Position numbers and translations under genes: made by a program
Notes under the pieces: generated by a model
Databases searched by the model: none
Told to the model about the DNA's origin: nothing
The model's input: only the letters and a program-made list of their open reading frames with translations
Assembly (NCBI RefSeq): GCF_900101265.1
Contig: NZ_FMZS01000002.1
Coordinates: 434,001 to 498,000, forward strand
Reading direction: 5' to 3'
DNA length: 64,000 nt
From: Massilia sp. PDC64
GTDB taxonomy: Bacteria > Pseudomonadota > Gammaproteobacteria > Burkholderiales > Burkholderiaceae_D
In this document: positions 54,025 through 61,684 of the stretch, piece by piece
How positions within the stretch are numbered: the first letter of the stretch is position 1
Layout of the letters: every line of letters begins with the position of its first letter

Positions 54025-55143
54025 ATGCTCATCTATCTGGTCGCAGGTGCCCGCCCCAATTTCATGAAGATCGCTCCGATCGTGCGCGCGCTGCAGGCGC
54101 GTGCGGATGCGCCGGCGTTCAAGATCATCCACACGGGGCAGCACTACGACCGCGAGATGAACGACGTGTTCTTCGAAGAACTGGGCATCCCGCAGCCGGA
54201 CGTGTTCATGGCCGCGGGCGGCGGCAGCCACGCCCAGCAGACGGCCAAGATCATGATCGGCTTCGAGGAACTGTGCCAGGGCGAGCGTCCGGACGCCGTG
54301 CTCGTCGTGGGCGACGTGAATTCCACGCTCGCGTGCTCGATCGTCGCCAAGAAACTGAACATCCCCGTCGCCCACGTCGAAGCGGGCCTGCGCAGCTTCG
54401 ACATGGCGATGCCCGAGGAAATCAACCGCCTCGTCACGGACAGCATCTCGGACTGGTTCTTCGTCACGGAACCGTCGGCGGTGGAACATCTGCGCCGCGA
54501 AGGCAAGAAAGAGGACGCGATCCACTATGTCGGCCACGTGATGGTCGACAACGTGCTGTACCAGGCCGAGAAGCTGGAACACGCCGACACGTCCGCGTTC
54601 GAGACGAGCGCCTGGAAGGCCGAACGCAAGAACGCGGGCCAGCGCTACGGCGTGGTCACGCTGCACCGTCCCAGCAACGTCGATGACGCCACGACGTTCA
54701 CGCGCATCGCCGGCGCGCTGAAGGAGATCGCGGCCGACCTGCCGCTGATTTTCCCCGTGCACCCGCGCACCCGCGCGAACATCGAGAAATTCGGCATCGA
54801 CCTGGGTCCGAACGTCACGCTGGCGGGCCCGCAGGCGTACATGGCCTTCCTGAATTTGTGGAAGGACGCGGCCGTCGTGCTGACGGACAGCGGCGGCCTG
54901 CAGGAAGAAACGACGGCGCTGGGAGTGCCCTGCGTCACGATCCGCGAGAACACGGAACGTCCCGTGACCGTGGACGAAGGTTCGAACGTGCTGGCCGGCA
55001 CCGATCCGGCCGCCATCCTCCTCGAGGCGCGCAAGATCCTGCGCGGCGAGGGTAAACAGGGCCGCCGGCCGCACCTGTGGGACGGTCGTGCGGCGGAACG
55101 TATCGTGGACGTCCTGACGAAGGAAATCCGCGGGCAAGGTTAA
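54025..55143 (+). CDS. wecB: UDP-N-acetylglucosamine 2-epimerase (non-hydrolysing)
   Basis: 372 residues from the ATG at 54025 (MLIYLVAGARPNFMKIAPIV). GT-B-like fold with VVGDVNSTLACSIVAKKLNI, VAHVEAGLRSFDMAMPEEIN, DNVLYQ and TDSGGLQEETTALGVPCVTI. It makes UDP-ManNAc from UDP-GlcNAc. No UDP-ManNAc dehydrogenase (wecC) is in the window, so ManNAc itself or a dehydrogenase elsewhere is implied. It is followed 15 bp later by a WecG/TagA transferase. Confidence 0.95.
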   Translation: MLIYLVAGARPNFMKIAPIVRALQARADAPAFKIIHTGQHYDREMNDVFFEELGIPQPDVFMAAGGGSHAQQTAKIMIGFEELCQGERPDAVLVVGDVNSTLACSIVAKKLNIPVAHVEAGLRSFDMAMPEEINRLVTDSISDWFFVTEPSAVEHLRREGKKEDAIHYVGHVMVDNVLYQAEKLEHADTSAFETSAWKAERKNAGQRYGVVTLHRPSNVDDATTFTRIAGALKEIAADLPLIFPVHPRTRANIEKFGIDLGPNVTLAGPQAYMAFLNLWKDAAVVLTDSGGLQEETTALGVPCVTIRENTERPVTVDEGSNVLAGTDPAAILLEARKILRGEGKQGRRPHLWDGRAAERIVDVLTKEIRGQG

Positions 55144-55158
55144 TCATGAGGTAGCCAC

Positions 55159-55908
55159 ATGAACGAGCGCATCACGCTGATGGGGTGTTCCATCGACAAC
55201 CTGACGATGGAAGAGACATTGCAGACGGTCGAGGGGTTCATCCATAGCGGACGGCCCCATCAACACGTGGTGGTCAACGTCGACAAGCTGGTCAAGGCCA
55301 GCCGCGATCCGGAACTGCGCCGGATCATCAACGATTGCGCGCTCGTGAACGTGGATGGCATGCCGGTCGTGTGGGCGTCGCGCCTGCTGGGCCGGCCGCT
55401 GAAGGAGCGGGTCGCGGGCTGCGACCTGTTCGAGGCGCTGATGCGGCGCGCGGGCGAGAAGGGCTGGCGCGTGTTCCTGCTCGGTGCCAAAGAGGAAGTC
55501 GTGAGCAAGGTGGCGTCCACGTACCGGCACAAGTATCCGAACCTGGTGCTGGCCGGCTACCGCAACGGTTACTGGAAGGGCGAAGCGGAAGAAGCGGACG
55601 TGGTCGAGCAGATCCGCGCCGCCCGTCCCGACCTGTTGTTCGTGGCGATCAGTTCGCCGAAAAAAGAGCAGTTCCTCGGCCGCTGGCAGGCCGAGATGAA
55701 GGTGCCGTTCGCCATGGGCGTGGGCGGGACCTTCGACGTCGCGATCGGACACGTCAAGCGCGCGCCGCTCTGGATGCAGAAGTCCGGGCTGGAATGGTTC
55801 TACCGTTTCCTGCAGGAGCCGCGCCGGATGTTCCGTCGTTATTTTATCGAGGACATGGCCTTCATCTGGCTGTTCCTCAAGGAGTTGAAGTTGAAGGGCG
55901 CACGATAG
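55159..55908 (+). CDS. WecG/TagA/CpsF family glycosyltransferase (GT26)
   Basis: 249 residues. VVNVDKLVKASRDPELRRII and VNVDGMPVVWASRLLG are the GT26 opening; DLFEALMRRAGEKGWRVFLL, LLFVAISSPKKEQFLGRW and GVGGTFDVAIGHVKRAP complete the family set. Members transfer ManNAc or ManNAcA to a lipid-linked sugar. Adjacent wecB supplies the probable donor UDP-ManNAc. Confidence 0.92.
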   Translation: MNERITLMGCSIDNLTMEETLQTVEGFIHSGRPHQHVVVNVDKLVKASRDPELRRIINDCALVNVDGMPVVWASRLLGRPLKERVAGCDLFEALMRRAGEKGWRVFLLGAKEEVVSKVASTYRHKYPNLVLAGYRNGYWKGEAEEADVVEQIRAARPDLLFVAISSPKKEQFLGRWQAEMKVPFAMGVGGTFDVAIGHVKRAPLWMQKSGLEWFYRFLQEPRRMFRRYFIEDMAFIWLFLKELKLKGAR

Positions 55909-56046
55909 CGTCCACGAGGTTGCAGTACACCAAAACACCAGACAGGGATGGCAGCGGTTTCGTACCGCCGCCGACAACATAACGATGCGCGCCGGCTCAT
56001 GGAAAGGGCACGGCGGCAGCAACACTTTTAAGAAAGAAGAGCATTC

Positions 56047-57045
56047 ATGAAGATTCTCGTTACTGGCGGCATGGGTTACATCGGTTCGCACACCGTCGTG
56101 GAACTGCAGAACGCCGGCCACGACGTGGTCGTGTACGACAACCTGTACAACGCGGTGCGTTCGGTACAGGACCGCGTGCAAAAGATCACCGGCAAGCCCT
56201 TCGAATTCGTCGAAGGCGACATCCGCGACCGCGCGGCCATGGAAGCCGTCTTCGGCGCCCACAAGATCGATGCCGTGATCCACTTCGCCGGCCTGAAGGC
56301 GGTCGGCGAATCGGTGGCGCAGCCGCTGCGCTACTATGACAACAACGTCTACGGCAGCGTCGCGCTGTTCGAGACGATGGCCAAGTTCGGCTGCAAGACG
56401 CTCGTGTTCTCGTCGTCGGCCACGGTGTATGGCGATCCGGCTTCGGTGCCGATCAAGGAGGATTTCCCGCTGTCGGCCACCAACCCGTATGGCCGCAGCA
56501 AGCTGATGATCGAAGACATCCTGCGCGACGTGTTCAAGGCCGACCCGGACTGGCGCATCGCGCTGCTGCGCTATTTCAACCCGGTGGGCGCCCATGAAAG
56601 CGGCCTGATCGGCGAAGAGCCGAACGGCATCCCCAACAACCTCGTGCCGTACATCGCCCAGGTCGCCAACGGCCAGCGCGAAAAGCTGTCCGTGTTCGGC
56701 GGCGACTACCCGACGCCGGACGGCACCGGCATGCGCGACTACATCCACGTCGTCGACCTGGCCATCGGCCACGTGAAGACCCTGGACAAGCTGGCGCAGG
56801 GCGCCGGCCTGCACACCTACAACCTCGGCACCGGCAATGGCAACACCGTGCTGGAAATGGTGCACGCCTTCGAAAAGGCCTGCGGCAAGCCGATTCCCTA
56901 CCAGATCGTTGACCGTCGCCCCGGCGACATTGCCAAGTGCTACGCCGACCCGACGAAAGCGCGCGAGGAACTCGGTTGGACCGCGCAGCGTGACATCGCT
57001 CAGATGTGCGCTGATTCCTGGCGCTACCAGACTACCCCAAAATAA
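56047..57045 (+). CDS. galE: UDP-glucose 4-epimerase
   Basis: 332 residues. KILVTGGMGYIGSHTVVELQ (NAD site), FSSSATVYGDPASVPIKEDF (catalytic Ser/Thr), NPYGRSKLMIEDILRD (Tyr-x3-Lys) and LRYFNPVGAHESGLIGE are the GalE set. It interconverts UDP-glucose and UDP-galactose for the EPS. It is preceded by a 138 bp gap and AAGAAAGAAGAG-like purine tract. Confidence 0.95.
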   Translation: MKILVTGGMGYIGSHTVVELQNAGHDVVVYDNLYNAVRSVQDRVQKITGKPFEFVEGDIRDRAAMEAVFGAHKIDAVIHFAGLKAVGESVAQPLRYYDNNVYGSVALFETMAKFGCKTLVFSSSATVYGDPASVPIKEDFPLSATNPYGRSKLMIEDILRDVFKADPDWRIALLRYFNPVGAHESGLIGEEPNGIPNNLVPYIAQVANGQREKLSVFGGDYPTPDGTGMRDYIHVVDLAIGHVKTLDKLAQGAGLHTYNLGTGNGNTVLEMVHAFEKACGKPIPYQIVDRRPGDIAKCYADPTKAREELGWTAQRDIAQMCADSWRYQTTPK

Positions 57046-57063
57046 ACGTATGAGGACCGAACC

Positions 57064-58230
57064 ATGAAAGCGATGATTCTTGCAGCAGGCAAAGGGACGC
57101 GCGTACGTCCGCTCACCTATGACCTGCCGAAACCGATGATCCCCGTGCTGGGCAAGCCCGTGATGGCTTACCTGATCGAGCACCTGCGCAAGCACGGCGT
57201 GACCGAGATCATGGTGAACGTCAGCCACCTGCACGAAAAGATCGAGGAGTATTTCGGCGAGGGCGAGCAGTTCGGCGTCCAGATCGGTTATTCCTTCGAG
57301 GGTTACACGAAGGAAGATGGCGAAGTCGTCGCCGTGCCGATCGGCTCGGCCGGCGGCATGAAGAAGATCCAGGAATTCGGCGGCTTCTTCGACGACACGA
57401 CCATCGTCCTGTGCGGCGACGCGCTGATCGACCTCGACCTCAAGGCCGCGCTCCTCGAGCACCGGCGCAAGGGGGCGATGGCATCCGTCATCACGAAGGA
57501 AGTCCCGTGGGACAAGGTGTCGAGCTACGGCGTCGTCGTGACCGACAAGAATGGCCGCATCACCCAGTTCCAGGAAAAGCCGAAGCAGGAAGACGCGCTG
57601 TCGAACTTCATCAGCACCGGCATCTACATCTTCGAACCGGAAGTGATCGACCTGATCCCGTCGGGCGTGGAGTTCGACATCGGTTCCCAGCTGTTCCCGC
57701 TGCTGGCCGAAAAGGGCATGCCGTTCTATGCCCAGGGCCGTCCGTTCAACTGGCTGGACATCGGCAGCGTGAGCGATTACTGGGAAGTGCTGCAGAACGT
57801 GCTGACTGGTGAGGTCAACCATATGGATGTGCCGGGCATCCAGATCGAGCCCGGCCTGTGGACCGGCCTGAACACGAGCATCGACTGGCGGGGCACGACG
57901 ATCAAGGGCCCCGTCTACATCGGTTCCGGCGTCAAGATCGAGGCAGGCGCCACGATCATCGGCCCCACGTGGATCGGCCACGGCAGCCATATCTGCGAGG
58001 GTGCCGAGGTCGTCCGTAGTGTCCTTTTCGAGTACACTCGCGTGCTGAACGACGTTACATTACATGAAATGATCGTTTTCAAGGACTACAGTATCGACCG
58101 TGCCGGCGAGATGAAGCATTCGTCCGAATACAGTTCGTCCGAATGGCTGAACGCGCGCGATCGCCGCCGCAGCCGGCGCAAAGAACAGGCAGAAGAAACA
58201 GATTCGACATTAGAGAAAGCCAACGCATGA
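57064..58230 (+). CDS. Nucleotidyltransferase with left-handed beta-helix (COG1208, mannose-1-P guanylyltransferase-like)
   Basis: 388 residues. The N-domain MKAMILAAGKGTRVRPLTYD with LPKPMIPVLGKPVMAYLIEH is the sugar-nucleotidyltransferase signature; VLCGDALIDLDL holds the metal Asp. The C-domain has hexapeptide repeats (VYIGSGVKIEAGATIIGPTW). The last 40 residues are highly charged (RDRRRSRRKEQAEE). It could make GDP-mannose or another NDP-sugar; manC overlaps it by 4 bp, so the locus has two such enzymes and this one may use a different sugar. Confidence 0.87.
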   Translation: MKAMILAAGKGTRVRPLTYDLPKPMIPVLGKPVMAYLIEHLRKHGVTEIMVNVSHLHEKIEEYFGEGEQFGVQIGYSFEGYTKEDGEVVAVPIGSAGGMKKIQEFGGFFDDTTIVLCGDALIDLDLKAALLEHRRKGAMASVITKEVPWDKVSSYGVVVTDKNGRITQFQEKPKQEDALSNFISTGIYIFEPEVIDLIPSGVEFDIGSQLFPLLAEKGMPFYAQGRPFNWLDIGSVSDYWEVLQNVLTGEVNHMDVPGIQIEPGLWTGLNTSIDWRGTTIKGPVYIGSGVKIEAGATIIGPTWIGHGSHICEGAEVVRSVLFEYTRVLNDVTLHEMIVFKDYSIDRAGEMKHSSEYSSSEWLNARDRRRSRRKEQAEETDSTLEKANA

Positions 58231-59645
58231 AAATTTACCCAGTCATCCTCTCCGGCGGTGCCGGTACCCGTCTGTGGCCGCTGTCGCGGGCAGTGATGCC
58301 CAAGCAGCTGCTGCCGCTGGTGACGGACAAGACGATGCTGCAGGAAACCGCATTGCGGGTCCGCGGCTGGCCGGGGTTGATGGCACCGCTGGTGGTCTGC
58401 GGCAATGAGCACCGCTTCCTCGTGGCCGAGCAACTGCGCGGCGTCGGCATCACGCCGCACGGCATCCTGCTCGAGCCGGCGGGCCGCAACACGGCCCCGG
58501 CCGTGGCGGCCGCGGCGGCCTTCCTGAAGGCGCAGGATCCGGACGCCGTGATGCTCGTGCTGCCGGCCGACCACGTGATCGAAAAGAACGAAGCGTTCCG
58601 CCTCGCCGTGGAACGCGCCGCGGCCCAGGTGGAACAGGGCGCGCTGGCCACGTTCGGCATCGTGCCGAGCAGCCCGGAAACGGGCTACGGCTACATCCGC
58701 CGCGGCGAACCGCTGCCGGGCTGCGACGACTGCTACAAGATCGACCGCTTCGTCGAAAAGCCTGACCGCAACACGGCCGAAGGCTTCGTCGCCGACGGCG
58801 GCTTTTACTGGAACAGCGGCATGTTCATGTTCCGCGCCGACCGCTTCCTGGCCGAGATCGACAAGCATGCGCCGACGATCGCCCAGGCTGCCGGCGCCGC
58901 CGTGCAGTCGGCCTACCGCGACCTGGACTTCTGCCGCCTGGACGAAGCCGCGTTCGCGGCCAGCCCGTCCGATTCCATCGACTATGCGGTGATGGAACAC
59001 ACGCGCGACGGCGTCGTCGTCGCGGCCGACATCGGCTGGAGCGACGTCGGTTCCTGGTCGGCGCTGGCCGACGTGCAGGACAAGGATGCCAATGGCAATG
59101 CGATCCGCGGCGACGTCTACCTCGACAGCACGAGCAACACGCTCGTGCGCGCCGAGAGCCGCATCGTGGCCGTCGTGGGCGTGAAGGATCTCGTCGTCGT
59201 GGAAACGAACGACGCCGTGCTCGTCGCGCACAAGGACCAGGTCCAGCGCGTGAAGAACGTCGTCGACCACCTCAAGGGCAACGAGCGCACGGAACACCTG
59301 TACCACACGAAGGTGTACCGTCCGTGGGGCTATTACGAAGGCATCGACGCGGGCGACCGCTTCCAGGTCAAGCGCATCTGCGTCAAGCCGGGCGAAAAGC
59401 TGTCGCTGCAAATGCACCACCACCGCGCCGAGCACTGGATCGTCGTGTCGGGTACGGCACGCGTCACGTGCGGCGACAATGTCACCCTGCTGTCCGAGAA
59501 CGAGTCGACCTATATTCCGATCGGCATGACGCACCGCCTGGAAAACCCGGGCAAGCTGCCGCTGCACCTCATCGAAGTGCAATCCGGTAGCTACCTCGGC
59601 GAGGATGACATCGTCCGCTTCGAGGATATCTACAAAAGGGCGTAA
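58227..59645 (+). CDS. manC: Mannose-1-phosphate guanylyltransferase / mannose-6-phosphate isomerase
   Basis: 472 residues from the ATG at 58227. The N-domain IYPVILSGGAGTRLWPLSRA then MPKQLLPL is the GDP-mannose pyrophosphorylase site, with EPAGRNTAPAVA and FVEKPD. The C-terminal cupin domain has VYRPWGYYEGIDAGDRFQVK and LQMHHHRAEHWIVVSGTARV, the type II phosphomannose isomerase metal site. It makes GDP-mannose, the precursor for gmd/fcl. A 10 bp stem terminator follows, so this is the last gene of the EPS locus. Confidence 0.96.
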   Translation: MKIYPVILSGGAGTRLWPLSRAVMPKQLLPLVTDKTMLQETALRVRGWPGLMAPLVVCGNEHRFLVAEQLRGVGITPHGILLEPAGRNTAPAVAAAAAFLKAQDPDAVMLVLPADHVIEKNEAFRLAVERAAAQVEQGALATFGIVPSSPETGYGYIRRGEPLPGCDDCYKIDRFVEKPDRNTAEGFVADGGFYWNSGMFMFRADRFLAEIDKHAPTIAQAAGAAVQSAYRDLDFCRLDEAAFAASPSDSIDYAVMEHTRDGVVVAADIGWSDVGSWSALADVQDKDANGNAIRGDVYLDSTSNTLVRAESRIVAVVGVKDLVVVETNDAVLVAHKDQVQRVKNVVDHLKGNERTEHLYHTKVYRPWGYYEGIDAGDRFQVKRICVKPGEKLSLQMHHHRAEHWIVVSGTARVTCGDNVTLLSENESTYIPIGMTHRLENPGKLPLHLIEVQSGSYLGEDDIVRFEDIYKRA

Positions 59646-59656
59646 GCCCGCATCCC

Positions 59657-59689
59657 CGCGTCCGCATTTCCCGTGCGGACGCGTCTTTT
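59657..59689 (+). terminator. Intrinsic terminator closing the EPS locus
   Basis: Perfect 10 bp stem CGCGTCCGCA/TGCGGACGCG (59657-59666 with 59674-59683), 7 nt loop, then TCTTTT. It starts 12 bp after the manC stop. Confidence 0.92.
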
Positions 59690-59763
59690 CCCCAGGTCTA
59701 CAGTGCGTATGGCCGCGCGCATGCGGCATACAATGCATCGTCGAAACCCATCGGGGGAACATC

Positions 59764-60477
59764 ATGAAGATGAAGACGATCATCGCGGCATGCGCGCTCG
59801 CCGGCGTCGGCGGCACGGCGGCGGCAGGCGACATCATCGGTGGATCTGCTCTGCTGGACGCGGACAGCCACGCCCAACTCGAACGCTGGCTCGGCGCCGG
59901 CGAATTCAATCTCGATAACGTGTACACCTTGCGTCCCGGCGATACGTCGGACGCGTTCCACGCGGGCGCGGACGGGAAGGGCGCAACGTTCACGCTGCTC
60001 GAAGTGACGAACGATACCGGCGCGAGCTTCCTCGTGGGCGGCTACAACCCGCAGAGCTGGGCGTCGGACGACGGCTGGCACGAGACCCAGCGCGACTGGC
60101 AGCGCACGGCCTTCCTGTTCAACATGACGACCCCGGCCGTGTACCGCCAGGTGCTGACGGACTACGTGCTGCCGAGCCAGGGCTTGCGCCAGACGTACAA
60201 CGAGGCGGGCTACGGTCCCGTGTTCGGGTCCGGTCCCGACCTGTTCGTGAACGACGAGTTGACGGCGGCATTGTCGTGGCAACTCAGCTACGGTAATCCG
60301 GCCAACGAGGGCCACAGCATCATCGACGGCAGCCTGCACGGCGAGATCGTGCGACTGGACGCCATGGAAGTCTTCGCGATTTCGCCCGTGCCGGAGCCAG
60401 GGAACGTCGCGATGCTGCTGGCCGGCGTCTGCATCCTCGGCGTCGCGGTACGCAAGCGCACACTAAGCCATTCCTAA
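59764..60477 (+). CDS. PEP-CTERM sorted surface protein with TLD-like domain
   Basis: 237 residues. A signal peptide (KTIIAACALAGVGGTAAA) is followed by a domain whose TFTLLEVTNDTGASFLVGGY and NPQSW resemble the TLDc fold. The C-terminus has the PEP-CTERM signal: SPVPEPGNVAMLLAGVCILG, then VAVRKR (motif VPEP, hydrophobic helix, basic end). XrtB, 20 kb upstream, is the likely sorting enzyme. GGGGGAAC precedes the ATG. A -24/-12-like sequence (GG at 59711, GC at 59723) lies 40 bp upstream, unproven. TLDc assignment is tentative. Confidence 0.85.
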   Translation: MKMKTIIAACALAGVGGTAAAGDIIGGSALLDADSHAQLERWLGAGEFNLDNVYTLRPGDTSDAFHAGADGKGATFTLLEVTNDTGASFLVGGYNPQSWASDDGWHETQRDWQRTAFLFNMTTPAVYRQVLTDYVLPSQGLRQTYNEAGYGPVFGSGPDLFVNDELTAALSWQLSYGNPANEGHSIIDGSLHGEIVRLDAMEVFAISPVPEPGNVAMLLAGVCILGVAVRKRTLSHS

Positions 60478-60509
60478 GTTGTCCAGCTTGCAAGCTGTGG
60501 CATGATGAA

Positions 60510-60533
60510 CGGGAGCCTCGCGCTCCCGTTTTT
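60510..60533 (+). terminator. Intrinsic terminator after the PEP-CTERM gene
   Basis: Stem CGGGAGC/GCTCCCG (60510-60516 with 60522-60528), loop CTCGC, then T5 (60529-60533). A separate perfect palindrome CAGCTTG/CAAGCTG (60484-60497) lies between the stop and this terminator. Confidence 0.9.
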
Positions 60534-60553
60534 CATCCACGTCGCCACTGCCC

Positions 60554-61582
60554 ATGATCCGGATCCCGAGACTCTGCCTGTCCCTGCTTCTCATCGCTTT
60601 CCTGGTTGCGCCGGCCCGTGCCCAATTCGTCAGCGCCTCCCACCTGCAGCCGGATCAACTGGCCATCGTCATCAACGACGCCGAGCCGAACAGCGTCAAG
60701 ATCGGCGAGTACTACCGCAAGCGGCGCGGCATCCCGGCGGCCAACGTCGTGCACGTGCGCATTCCCGGCAAGCCGCACGAGATCAGTCCGGAACGCTTCG
60801 CGCAACTGAAGGAAGAGATCGACGCGCACCTGCGGCCCGACGTGCAGGCCGTGCTGATGGTGTGGACGGCGCCGTACAAGGTCGCGTGCAATTCGATCAC
60901 GGGCGCCTACAGCCTCGGGTTCGATCCCGACCAGTGCATCAAGACATGTTTGCCGGGGCGACCGAGCCCTTACTTCAACTCCAGTTCCTCGCGCCCCTAT
61001 ACCGACCTGAAGATCCGCATCTCGATGCTGCTGCCGACGGAATCCGTGGAGCAGGCGAAAGCCCTCATCGACCGCGGCGCCGGCGCGGGTTTCCGGATCG
61101 TGCCGGCCACCGCGTACTTCCTGGCGACGTCGGAAAAGGCGCGCAATTCCCGTGCCCAGTTCTTCCCGCCCGCCGGCAGGATCGCGGCGCGCAAGCTGGC
61201 GACGAAGACGATGCAGGCCGACGTGCTGGAGGGCGCGCAGGACGTCATGATCTACGAGACGGGCATGGCCGAGGTCGCCAAACTGGACACGTTGCACTTC
61301 CTGCCCGGCGCGCTGGCCGACCACCTGACGTCGCTGGGCGGCGACCTGCTCGGCGGCGAGCAGATGAGCAGCCTGCGCTGGCTGGAAGCGGGCGCGACCG
61401 CCAGCTACGGCACCGTCAGCGAGCCCTGCAACCACTGGCAGAAATTCCCGAACCCGGCCGTGCTGCTCAAGCATTATGTGCAGGGAAACAGCGCGATCGA
61501 AGCGTACTGGAAGAGCGTCGCCTGGCCCACGCAGGGGCTGTTCATCGGCGAACCGCTGGCCGCGCCCTACCGGAAACGCTGA
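60554..61582 (+). CDS. TIGR03790 family secreted protein
   Basis: 342 residues. Signal peptide (CLSLLLIAFLVAPARA). ASHLQPDQLAIVINDAEPNS and VKIGEYYRKRRGIPAANVVH open the family domain, with LMVWTAPYKVACNSITGAYS and a long disulfide-capable region (DQCIKTCLPGRP). This matches my memory of TIGR03790, whose function is unknown. It starts 21 bp after a terminator, so it must have a nearby promoter. No catalytic motif was recognised. Confidence 0.8.
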   Translation: MIRIPRLCLSLLLIAFLVAPARAQFVSASHLQPDQLAIVINDAEPNSVKIGEYYRKRRGIPAANVVHVRIPGKPHEISPERFAQLKEEIDAHLRPDVQAVLMVWTAPYKVACNSITGAYSLGFDPDQCIKTCLPGRPSPYFNSSSSRPYTDLKIRISMLLPTESVEQAKALIDRGAGAGFRIVPATAYFLATSEKARNSRAQFFPPAGRIAARKLATKTMQADVLEGAQDVMIYETGMAEVAKLDTLHFLPGALADHLTSLGGDLLGGEQMSSLRWLEAGATASYGTVSEPCNHWQKFPNPAVLLKHYVQGNSAIEAYWKSVAWPTQGLFIGEPLAAPYRKR

Positions 61583-61684
61583 ATTGGTCCGTTCGGACTA
61601 ATGCCTGGTCATGATGTTGTCAATTTGCGCATTTAATATTCATTTGTTAAGTGTTGCACTGACAAATCATTTCTAGGAAACCCC

